A DNA stretch of 59,070 nucleotides from Mycobacterium asiaticum. Lineage in GTDB: Bacteria; Actinomycetota; Actinomycetes; Mycobacteriales; Mycobacteriaceae. A program made the translations under genes and the position numbers. Positions within the stretch are counted from its first letter, which is position 1. Each line of letters opens with the position of its first letter. Shown here piece by piece: positions 52,751 to 59,070 of the stretch. Under the pieces are notes generated by a model. That model was not told the origin of the DNA, made no database searches, and saw nothing but the letters and a program-made list of their open reading frames with translations. The stretch covers positions 1-59,070 of the forward strand of contig NZ_LZLS01000198.1 of NCBI RefSeq assembly GCF_001673365.1. The letters run 5' to 3'.

Positions 52751-55093
52751 GTGAGCAAGCTGGTAGGGCGAGCGTGGGTGGGCTTGGCGGCCATCGCGCT
52801 GGCCGCCGGGTTGACCCTCGGGTTGACCACAGCGCTGTTGGCGCCTGCCGCGTCCGCGTCTCCGATCGGCGACGCCGAGGCAGCCATGATGGCCGCTTGG
52901 GAGAAGGCCGGCGGCGACACGTCGACGCTGGGCGCCCGCAAAGGCGACGTCTACCCCATCGGCGACGGCTTCGCGCTGGATTTCGACGGCGGCAAGATGT
53001 ACTTCACCCCGGCCACCGGGGCCAAGTTCATGTTCGGCCCGATCCTGGACAAGTACGAGTCGCTCGGCGGTCCGGCGAACAGCGATCTGGGCTTCCCGAC
53101 CATCAACGAGGTTCCCGGTCTGGCTGGACCCGACAGCCGGGTGAGCACCTTCGCCGCCAGCGACAACCCGGTGATCTTCTGGACACCCGATCACGGCGCG
53201 TTCGTAGTGCGCGGCGCACTCAACGCCGCCTGGGACAAGCTCGGTAGTTCCGGCGGTGTCCTCGGTGCGCCGACCGGGGACGAGACCTACGACGGTGAGG
53301 TTGCCTCGCAGAAGTTCACCGGCGGGCAGGTGTCCTGGAACCGCAAGAGCAAGGAGTTCACCACCAACCCGCCCAATCTGGCCGAACAATTGAAGGGTCT
53401 GCAGGTAGCGATCGACCCGGCGGCGGCGATCAACATGGCTTGGCGGGCTGCCGGCGGGGCGAACGGCCCGCTCGGGGCCAAGAAGGGCGCCCCAAACCCG
53501 ATCGGTGGCGACGGCATCGTCCAGGAGTTCAACGGCGGCAAGATCTTCTTCAGCCCTGCCACCGGCGCGAATGCCGTGGAGGGGGCGATTCTGCAGAAGT
53601 ACGAATCGCTGGGCGGGCCGGTCAACAGCGACCTGGGTTTTCCGGTTGCCAACGAGGCTGACGGCGGAATCACGCCGGCGAGCCGGGTTGCCACGTTCTC
53701 CGCAGCCGACAAGCCCGCGATCTTCTGGACGCCGGACCACGGCGCATTCGTCGTGCGCGGTGCGATGAAAGCGGCCTGGGACAAGCTCAAAGGCGCCACC
53801 GGCAAGCTGGGGGCTCCGGTAGCCGACCAGACCGTGGACGGCGATGTGGTTTCGCAGAAGTTCACCGGTGGCAAGGTCTCCTGGAATCGGGCTAAGAACA
53901 CCTTCACCACCGATCCGGCAAATCTGGCGCCGCTGCTGTCCGGGTTGCAGGTGTCCGGGCAAAACCAGCCCAGCAATTCGGCGGCACCTCCACCGGGCAA
54001 GAAGTTCGCCTTCCACTGGTGGTGGTTAGTGGCAGCCGTACCGGTGCTGCTGCTCCTGCTGATGACCTTGTTGGTGGTGTTGGGCCTGCGGCGCCGTCGC
54101 GCCGGACGGGATGTGGCGGGCTACGAATACGACTTAGGCCGCGACCGAGGCCACGAGTTAGCCAGGGACCCCGATCATCTGGCTGACGAGGGCTGGCCGC
54201 ATGACGACATGGACTTCGGTTCCGAACGGTTTCCGCCCCCCGATGATCATCGCGACCAGCATCCGGACACGCATGTCGCGCCGGATCTCGGCTTGGCGCC
54301 GCGGGTCAGCTGGCCCAGAGGGGCCGGGACGGCGGCGGACCAGGACGAGGCTGGCTACGGCGACGACCATTTCGAGGAGCACTTCGAGGAGCACGAGGAA
54401 ACATTTTCCGACGAGTATCCGTCGGGCGACGCGCGTGACGCGCAGCGGTGGGACGAGTACAACGGCGCTGAGGCAGGCGCTGAGGAATTCGAGGAAGACG
54501 AAGACCCCGATTCAGTGGATACCACTCCCACGCCCATCGTGACTCGCGGCGCCTTCGGTGAGCCCGTCGAACCCGAGCCGGAGGTCTGGCAAACGGTCAC
54601 GCCGGAGACCTTCGCGCCGGAGGTGTCAGTGCCGCAGACCCACGAACCGATTGGCCCGGTCTCCGAGGTCGATGGTCCGGAAACTTTTGCCGACGAAGAC
54701 CTGCCGGACAACTTCTACCCGCCCGCGGACGTCCCGGAAGAAGAACCCGTTCAAGTGGAACCGGTGGTGGCACCCCTGGACACCGATGCCGCTCCCACTG
54801 CCGAGATCCGCAAGGGGCGACACGCAGCTGCTGACACCTCGGCGTTGTCGGACGCAGCAGAGGCGGGTGCTCCCGGGGACGCTGGCCAGCAGAACGCAAC
54901 AGTGCGCCCGACCATTCACCTACCGCTCGCCGACGATCCCTACCGCGCACCGGACGGCTACCCGATCAAGGCCAGCGCCCGATTCGGCCTGTACTACACG
55001 CCGAGCAGTGCGCTGTACCACGACACCCTGGCTGAACTCTGGTTTGCCGACGAGGAAGTGGCTCAGGCCAACGGTTTCGTCCGGGCCGACTAG
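52751..55093 (+). CDS. LGFP-repeat membrane protein with sunset-type C-terminus (Rv2721c-like)
   Basis: GTG 52751 behind GAGGGG gives 780 residues; GTG 52730 is an alternative. A signal-like N-terminus (VGLAAIALAAGLTLGL and following) precedes an outward domain made of two homologous halves of ~185 residues. Each half contains LGFP-type repeats (LGAPTGDET, NSDLGFPTINE, GGKMYFTP, FWTPDHGAFVVRG). One transmembrane helix at about 422-445 leads to a long acidic, low-complexity cytosolic region. The end, about 735-780 (YPIKASARFGLYYTP, then YHDTLAELWFADEEVA), resembles the sunset domain. LGFP repeats occur in mycolate-envelope proteins. Its stop overlaps lexA's. Confidence 0.82.
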   Translation: MSKLVGRAWVGLAAIALAAGLTLGLTTALLAPAASASPIGDAEAAMMAAWEKAGGDTSTLGARKGDVYPIGDGFALDFDGGKMYFTPATGAKFMFGPILDKYESLGGPANSDLGFPTINEVPGLAGPDSRVSTFAASDNPVIFWTPDHGAFVVRGALNAAWDKLGSSGGVLGAPTGDETYDGEVASQKFTGGQVSWNRKSKEFTTNPPNLAEQLKGLQVAIDPAAAINMAWRAAGGANGPLGAKKGAPNPIGGDGIVQEFNGGKIFFSPATGANAVEGAILQKYESLGGPVNSDLGFPVANEADGGITPASRVATFSAADKPAIFWTPDHGAFVVRGAMKAAWDKLKGATGKLGAPVADQTVDGDVVSQKFTGGKVSWNRAKNTFTTDPANLAPLLSGLQVSGQNQPSNSAAPPPGKKFAFHWWWLVAAVPVLLLLLMTLLVVLGLRRRRAGRDVAGYEYDLGRDRGHELARDPDHLADEGWPHDDMDFGSERFPPPDDHRDQHPDTHVAPDLGLAPRVSWPRGAGTAADQDEAGYGDDHFEEHFEEHEETFSDEYPSGDARDAQRWDEYNGAEAGAEEFEEDEDPDSVDTTPTPIVTRGAFGEPVEPEPEVWQTVTPETFAPEVSVPQTHEPIGPVSEVDGPETFADEDLPDNFYPPADVPEEEPVQVEPVVAPLDTDAAPTAEIRKGRHAAADTSALSDAAEAGAPGDAGQQNATVRPTIHLPLADDPYRAPDGYPIKASARFGLYYTPSSALYHDTLAELWFADEEVAQANGFVRAD

Positions 55094-55779
55094 ACCTTGC
55101 GGATAACGGTCACAACCTTTCCGAGCACAGTTGCGTCGTTGCCGGGGATCGGATCGAAAGCGGGGTTGTGCGGCATCAGCCATACCTGGCCGCCAGCCCG
55201 TTTGAACGTCTTGACGGTGGCCTCGCCCTCGATCATGGCGGCCACGATGTCGCCGTTGTCGGCGACGTTCTGTTGACGCACTACCACCCAGTCGCCGTCG
55301 CAGATGGCGGCTTCGACCATCGAGTCACCGACCACCTTGAGCAGGAACAGCGTTCCCTCGCCGACCAGTTCCCGCGGTAGCGGAAAGACGTCTTCCACGG
55401 CCTCCTCGGCCAGGATGGGACCGCCGGCGGCGATGCGGCCCAGCACGGGCACGAAGGTGGGCTCCGGCAATGAATCCGAGCCGGCCACGTCGGTCATCGG
55501 TGGTGTCACCGTGTCATCGGCGCCGCGGACATCAACAGCGCGCGGCCGGTTCGGATCTCGGCGCAGGTAACCCTTGCGTTCCAAGGTGCGTAGTTGGTGC
55601 GCCACCGAAGATGTCGATGTCAAACCGACGGCGTCGCCGATCTCGCGGATACTCGGCGGATATCCGCGGGTGGTCACCGACGCACGGATGACTTCTAAGA
55701 TGGTTCGCTGCCGCTCGGTCAACGTGGAATCGACTGCATGCAAACGGCTGTCTGCCGGGGGATCGTTGCTGTCGCTCAT
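55090..55779 (-). CDS. lexA: SOS repressor LexA
   Basis: ATG 55779 gives a 229-residue LexA. The N-terminal winged helix (about 20-85) contains TERQRTILEVIRASVTTRGY and EIGDAVGLTSTSSVAHQLRTLE. The C-terminal self-cleavage domain has the Ala118-Gly119 scissile bond, catalytic S153 (GDSMVEA) and K190 (ATVKTFK). RecA filaments trigger cleavage and derepress SOS genes. The -10 TACATT (55787-55792, minus strand) lies 7 nt from the ATG, so lexA is probably leaderless. A LexA box at 55812-55827 gives autoregulation. The 3' end overlaps the LGFP gene by 4 bp, tail to tail. Confidence 0.97.
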   Translation of the reverse strand: MSDSNDPPADSRLHAVDSTLTERQRTILEVIRASVTTRGYPPSIREIGDAVGLTSTSSVAHQLRTLERKGYLRRDPNRPRAVDVRGADDTVTPPMTDVAGSDSLPEPTFVPVLGRIAAGGPILAEEAVEDVFPLPRELVGEGTLFLLKVVGDSMVEAAICDGDWVVVRQQNVADNGDIVAAMIEGEATVKTFKRAGGQVWLMPHNPAFDPIPGNDATVLGKVVTVIRKV

Positions 55780-55786
55780 GGATCTG

Positions 55787-55792
55787 AATGTA
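55787..55792 (-). promoter_or_regulatory. -10 hexamer (TACATT) for leaderless lexA
   Basis: Read on the minus strand, TACATT is followed by 7 nt and the lexA ATG (55779). The LexA box covers the expected -35 zone about 20 nt further upstream. Confidence 0.6.
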
Positions 55793-55811
55793 ACCGTCCG
55801 CGAGCACAGAA

Positions 55812-55827
55812 TCAAACATGTGTTCGA
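55812..55827 (-). promoter_or_regulatory. LexA (SOS) box of lexA
   Basis: On the minus strand the sequence is TCGAACACATGTTTGA, matching TCGAAC-N4-GTTCGA with one mismatch. It lies 33-48 nt before the lexA start and should provide autorepression. Confidence 0.85.
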
Positions 55828-56010
55828 CCGGCGTGTCCCCAGCGCCGAGGCAGCCCGCCGATCTCGGACGATTCGGGTGAATCACAAATGTGTAACTTCC
55901 AGATCGATCGGGTATCCGAGATCTATCCAGCTGGTTGCACCGACAAACCCTTGTCGGTGGGTAGGTCTACCGTTTTGCTCGCACGACACGCATCGCTCAG
56001 GTGTTCGATA

Positions 56011-56026
56011 TCGAACATGTGAGCGA
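56011..56026 (+). promoter_or_regulatory. probable LexA box of chiZ
   Basis: TCGAACATGTGAGCGA has a perfect left half-site and a degenerate right half. A weaker second match (TCGAACGCACGAGCGA) lies at 56033-56048. A TAGGGT hexamer at 56028-56033 sits between them. The group is 26-63 nt upstream of chiZ, whose M. tuberculosis homologue is SOS-induced. Confidence 0.5.
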
Positions 56027-56073
56027 CTAGGGTCGAACGCACGAGCGATAGTTAGTCGACCGGAGGCAACGAG

Positions 56074-56583
56074 ATGACAATCAGCTACGCGGGACCGCAG
56101 CGCACCTGCAACGGCACCGGCGCTACTCGACGGAACCGGCCCGTTAACAGGCCGGTCAGCGAATCGCCGTACTACCGCACCGGGCAGGCCAGGCACAATC
56201 GACCTGGTCCGTCGCGCCCGGGCGGCGGGCCGCTGCGGTATCACGGCACCGGCGTCGCCATGTCGACTGCGCCGCACCGTAGGCGCCCGGTCTCGGTCGC
56301 CACGACGGTAGGCCTGGCGCTGCTTGCCGGGGTCATCACCCTCTGGTTGGGGCTGATGGCAAATTTCGGCAGCATGACGAACGAAGCCGCCGATACCTCC
56401 GCCGCCGTACCGGCAGCACTGGCGGTCGTGCGGGTGGAACCGGGGGAGTCGCTACAGCAGCTGGCTGCGCGGGTGGCGCCGGGCGCGCCGGTTCGCGACG
56501 TGGTCGAACGCATTCGCGACCTGAATGCGCTGGATTCGAATGCCGTGTCGGCGGGGCAGACCTTGATCGCACCGGTGGGCTGA
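56074..56583 (+). CDS. chiZ: SOS-linked cell-wall/division protein ChiZ (LysM domain)
   Basis: ATG 56074 behind GGAGG gives 169 residues. The N-terminus is Arg/Pro/Gly-rich and disordered (1-75). One transmembrane helix (about 76-95, VATTVGLALLAGVITLWLGL) leads to an extracytoplasmic LysM domain (about 118-168) with VRVEPGESLQQLAARVAP and an SAGQTLIAPVG end. The Rv2719c homologue binds peptidoglycan and restrains division under DNA damage. It is divergent from lexA with LexA-box-like sites between them. Confidence 0.9.
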   Translation: MTISYAGPQRTCNGTGATRRNRPVNRPVSESPYYRTGQARHNRPGPSRPGGGPLRYHGTGVAMSTAPHRRRPVSVATTVGLALLAGVITLWLGLMANFGSMTNEAADTSAAVPAALAVVRVEPGESLQQLAARVAPGAPVRDVVERIRDLNALDSNAVSAGQTLIAPVG

Positions 56584-56725
56584 GATCGTCTTGGGTCGAC
56601 GGTGAATAGCGCTCTGTGCCAACGGTCCTCGGCACACCGTGCCGGCGTTGGCCCGCCACGGAACGCGCGGGTACTCTCGGGGTGTTCTGCGGTACCAGCG
56701 ATGTCGGCACGGCAAAGGAGCGGCC

Positions 56726-57187
56726 ATGCACTGCCCGTTTTGCCGACACCCGGACTCGCGGGTGATCGATTCGCGCGAAACCGATGAGGGCCAGGCAATT
56801 CGCCGCCGACGGTCATGCCCGGAGTGTGGCCGCCGGTTCACCACGGTGGAGACCGCCGTATTGGCAGTGGTCAAACGCAGTGGAGTCACCGAGCCATTCA
56901 GCCGGGAGAAGGTCATCAGCGGCGTGCGCCGGGCCTGCCAGGGTCGGCAGGTCGACGACGACGCGTTGAACGTGCTGGCCCAGCAGGTGGAGGACGCCGT
57001 GCGAGCCGCCGGGCCCGAAGTGCCCAGCAACGAGGTCGGTTTGGCGATCCTGGGTCCGTTGCGCGAACTTGACGAGGTGGCCTACCTGCGGTTCGCCTCG
57101 GTGTACCGGTCCTTTTCGTCGGCCGACGATTTCGAGCGTGAGATCGAGGCGCTGCGTGCTCACCGCGACGTGCCGACTTCGGGCTGA
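56726..57187 (+). CDS. nrdR: transcriptional repressor NrdR
   Basis: ATG 56726 behind AAAGGAG gives the 153-residue repressor of ribonucleotide reductase genes. The N-terminal zinc ribbon uses C3, C6, C31 and C34, with RRRRSCPECGRRFTT. An ATP-cone domain (about 47-137) contains VVKRSGVTEPFSREKV and senses ATP/dATP. A TACTCT hexamer at 56672-56677 is a likely -10. It regulates dNTP supply together with the thymidylate genes elsewhere in the window. Confidence 0.96.
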   Translation: MHCPFCRHPDSRVIDSRETDEGQAIRRRRSCPECGRRFTTVETAVLAVVKRSGVTEPFSREKVISGVRRACQGRQVDDDALNVLAQQVEDAVRAAGPEVPSNEVGLAILGPLRELDEVAYLRFASVYRSFSSADDFEREIEALRAHRDVPTSG

Positions 57188-57197
57188 ACCGCGGGGC

Positions 57198-57203
57198 TAG
57201 GCT
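57198..57203 (+). promoter_or_regulatory. -10 hexamer (TAGGCT) for leaderless nitrobindin gene
   Basis: TAGGCT is followed by 7 nt and ATG 57211, with no ribosome site. The hexamer lies just after the nrdR stop. Confidence 0.5.
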
Positions 57204-57210
57204 GCTGTTC

Positions 57211-57696
57211 ATGCCGCCAGACCTACACCCCAACCTCGAGGCACTGACACCGCTGCTGGGAACCTGGAAGGGCCGCGGGGCCGGGGAGTATCCGACGATC
57301 GAGTCGTTCGAATACTTCGAGGAAGTCGCGTTTTCCCACGTGGGCAAGCCGTTTTTGGTCTACGGCCAAAAGACCAGGTCGGTGGCAGACGGGAAACCCC
57401 TCCACGCCGAGGCGGGATATCTACGGGTGCCGCAGCCTGGCCATGTCGAGTTGGTACTCGCGCATCCCAGCGGTATCACCGAAATCGAGGTGGGCACGTA
57501 CTCCGTCAGCGACGGCGTCATCGAAATTGAATTGAACACTAGCGATATCGGTTTGGCCCCGACGGCCAAAGAGGTGGCCGCACTTAGCCGCTCGTTTCGC
57601 ATCGATGCCGAGGAGCTTTCGTATTCACTGCGAATGGGTGCGGTCGGCCAACCCCTGCAGCATCATTTGGCCGCGGTGCTGCGCCGAGAGACCTGA
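57211..57696 (+). CDS. nitrobindin-family heme protein (Rv2717c-like)
   Basis: The 161-residue single-domain beta-barrel has the family start LTPLLGTWKGRGAGEYPTI and FEYFEEVAFSHVGKPFLVY. The C-terminal GQPLQHHLAAVLRR region contains the histidine that ligates heme. Nitrobindins bind ferric heme and isomerise peroxynitrite to nitrate. The M. tuberculosis homologue Rv2717c has this fold, as I recall. It is cytosolic, with no signal peptide. It converges with the PhzF-like gene, with 9 bp between stops. Confidence 0.92.
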   Translation: MPPDLHPNLEALTPLLGTWKGRGAGEYPTIESFEYFEEVAFSHVGKPFLVYGQKTRSVADGKPLHAEAGYLRVPQPGHVELVLAHPSGITEIEVGTYSVSDGVIEIELNTSDIGLAPTAKEVAALSRSFRIDAEELSYSLRMGAVGQPLQHHLAAVLRRET

Positions 57697-57705
57697 GTTA
57701 GGTAG

Positions 57706-58392
57706 TCAATCAACTTGCCGCACACCGGCATTGACCACTCGACCGGCAACCTGAACCCACCCCTGCGGGCTCCATCTGGTTTCAATCGTAGAACCCCGAC
57801 CCTGGGTGATCATCAGATCGCGACTCAGATACTCGGTGATCCGGGCAGCTGCCGACCCGGTCGCTTCGTCCTCGGCGACTCCCAGGTTGGCGGCGAACAT
57901 CCGCGAACGCAGCGCCCCGGCATCCCGGTCCGTCCATGCCCACAGATAGTGCGCCACATCGTCGGGAAAATCGGCAGGGTCGGCGGCGGCGACGTCCTGC
58001 GGCGAGTCCAGATCGTGGATTGCGAATTCTGGTGCCCACTCTGCTGGTGCGCTGATCGCGGTCAAATCGTCGGAGTAGCTCACTTGCACCAGGCCTGCCG
58101 GCACCTGCAGCGTGTTGATCGGTGTGCCCCGCTCGGCCAGCCACCACGACGCTCCGACGCATGGATGGCCGGCGAAGGGTAGTTCAGTGCGCGGGGTATA
58201 GATGGTCGCGTGCGCCGTGGTCGCTCCATCATCCGGAATCTCCACGAAAATCGTTTCGCTGTAACCCAATTGGTTCGCCAGTCGCTGCCTGTCGTCGAGG
58301 TCGACCAAACTGGCGTCAACCACACCCAGCGGGTTTCCGAAGTTCCCGTCCGGGTCGGTGAAGACGCGCAACACGGTCACGCCAATGCTCAT
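57706..58392 (-). CDS. PhzF-family isomerase-like protein (Rv2716-like)
   Basis: The 228-residue PhzF-like protein has RVFTDPDGNFGNPLGVV at the start, catalytic E46 in LGYSETIFVE, the ELPFAGHPCVGASW central motif and a C-terminal DEATGSAAARI segment. It is shorter than typical ~280-residue PhzF members, with a reduced second half. PhzF folds catalyse proton shifts; the substrate is unknown. It is transcribed with the hydrolase gene, whose stop is 24 bp upstream. Confidence 0.9.
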   Translation of the reverse strand: MSIGVTVLRVFTDPDGNFGNPLGVVDASLVDLDDRQRLANQLGYSETIFVEIPDDGATTAHATIYTPRTELPFAGHPCVGASWWLAERGTPINTLQVPAGLVQVSYSDDLTAISAPAEWAPEFAIHDLDSPQDVAAADPADFPDDVAHYLWAWTDRDAGALRSRMFAANLGVAEDEATGSAAARITEYLSRDLMITQGRGSTIETRWSPQGWVQVAGRVVNAGVRQVD

Positions 58393-58416
58393 GGCACCGA
58401 CTGTACGGACCGCGAA

Positions 58417-59070
58417 TCAGGTGGCGCTGCGCTCGTCGGCTCCCATGGCGTTCAGTACCGCGACCCGGGTGTCGGTCGGCCCGGAGACCGTCCACTCACC
58501 GCCGCCGCTGCGCAGCAACGCCCGAAGTGCGTCCTGGTCGTAAGCGGCCGGTTCGGTGGTGTCGATGAAGCGTTGCACGATGTCCAGGAATCTGGCCGGA
58601 TCGTCGTGGAACGGGAAATGCGATGAGTCTTCGAAGATTTCGAGTCGAGAGCCGGGCATGGCCGCGTGCGCCAGGTGAGCATGCCGCACCGGGATCACCG
58701 AGTCTTTCTGGCCCCAAATGATCTGCACGGGAATCGCTTCCGTCAGATAACACCGATCCAGCATGGTGACGATCTGTCCGCGCCAGTCCACCACGGCCCG
58801 CAGGGTGCGGGTAAAAGCCGACGACGCTGTCGGTTCGGGTAGGTCATTGAGGATTCGCAGCATGTTCGGCAGATCCCGGCCGAGCGCCGTCGAACCCAGA
58901 GCCAGTCCCGCCAACTGACCCAGCAACTGAACAGCCGGCAACACCAACGGCAGGCGCAGCAGTGCCAACGCTTCTGAGCCCATCGGCAGGGATGCGAACC
59001 GTAGGGCGATGTTGACGTCCTTGGTGACGCCGCCGGCGCCCACCAGGATCAACCTATCGACGAGATGCGG
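58417..59070 (-). CDS. alpha/beta hydrolase, N-terminus cut by the window end (Rv2715-like)
   Basis: The open frame runs off the right edge; 218 residues are seen. The visible part starts after the nucleophile elbow (HLVDRLILVGAGG, a strand that normally follows it). It includes the cap domain, VQIIWGQKDSVIP with the likely catalytic Asp, and FEDSSHFPFHDDPARF with the catalytic His. The nucleophile itself lies outside the window. The C-terminal extension (about the last 45 residues, with TRVAVLNAMGADE) is unusual for simple hydrolases. Substrate unknown. Confidence 0.88.
   Translation of the reverse strand, partial: PHLVDRLILVGAGGVTKDVNIALRFASLPMGSEALALLRLPLVLPAVQLLGQLAGLALGSTALGRDLPNMLRILNDLPEPTASSAFTRTLRAVVDWRGQIVTMLDRCYLTEAIPVQIIWGQKDSVIPVRHAHLAHAAMPGSRLEIFEDSSHFPFHDDPARFLDIVQRFIDTTEPAAYDQDALRALLRSGGGEWTVSGPTDTRVAVLNAMGADERSAT

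Noticed and set aside
52388..54016. 542-codon minus-strand open frame opposite the LGFP gene
   Set aside because: Antisense shadow of the repeat-containing gene; no domain, and the sense frame has clear LGFP repeats.
55801..56073. Possible CRISPR-like or other repeat array suggested by repeated TCGAAC words
   Set aside because: The words are LexA half-sites in a regulatory region; spacing and number do not fit an array.

Overview
The window is high-GC mycobacterial chromosome. PE and PPE genes, mycobacterial-type THF/thymidylate genes, the clgR-pspA-pspM envelope-stress operon, the lexA/chiZ pair, LexA boxes of the TCGAAC-N4-GTTCGA type and an M. leprae-type RecA intein all point to a slow-growing Mycobacterium. 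From memory, gene order follows the M. tuberculosis block from about Rv2770c down to Rv2715, seen here in reverse orientation. The intein sits at the M. leprae/M. gastri insertion site and not at the M. tuberculosis site, so the species is probably outside the M. tuberculosis complex. That species placement is inference.

Layout. 1-330: two pieces of an acyl-CoA synthetase gene on opposite strands, joined by a perfect 77-bp inverted repeat at the very edge (likely an assembly fold-back). 557-3761: a PE gene and two PPE genes. 3783-11298: acyl-CoA metabolism (single-chain acyl-CoA carboxylase, SDR, two acyl-CoA dehydrogenase subunits, dienelactone-hydrolase-like enzyme) plus a small secreted Cys/Gly-repeat protein. 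11337-12744: a tandem repeat, then thyA-dfrA. 12843-17460: DivIVA-like coiled coil, a YcaQ-like DNA glycosylase/winged-helix gene and type I methylation genes hsdS-hsdM with no hsdR. 17518-21960: a large cyclase/ATPase and a GT1 glycosyltransferase. 21991-25460: thyX-dapA-rnj. 25457-27465: opposite-strand methyltransferase, mycofactocin-type SDR and ABM monooxygenase.

27612-33631: ftsK, argA, pgsA3, and clgR-pspA-pspM behind a SigE-type promoter. 33638-36288: epoxide-hydrolase-like ephG, glycosyltransferase, DUF3046 protein and an FhuF-like ferric reductase. 36257-40569: the DNA-damage hub recA (with a LexA box, a PafBC-type promoter and an intein), recX and miaB. 40574-47757: membrane protein, DUF349 protein, Ser/Thr kinase, two paralogous DMT-type membrane proteins and an Rv2728c-like protein. 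47754-52351: miaA, dapF, hflX, fadE20. 52751-59070: LGFP-repeat membrane protein, lexA, chiZ, nrdR, nitrobindin, a PhzF-like protein and a partial alpha/beta hydrolase.

Functional themes are nucleotide precursor supply (thyA, dfrA, thyX, nrdR), DNA repair and the SOS response (lexA, recA, recX, chiZ), lysine/DAP synthesis (dapA, dapF), tRNA A37 modification (miaA, miaB), envelope stress (clgR-psp) and lipid/acyl-CoA turnover. Many genes begin with GTG or ATG 6-8 nt after a TANNNT hexamer, the mycobacterial leaderless-mRNA pattern. No rRNA, tRNA, CRISPR array, insertion sequence or prophage was recognised.
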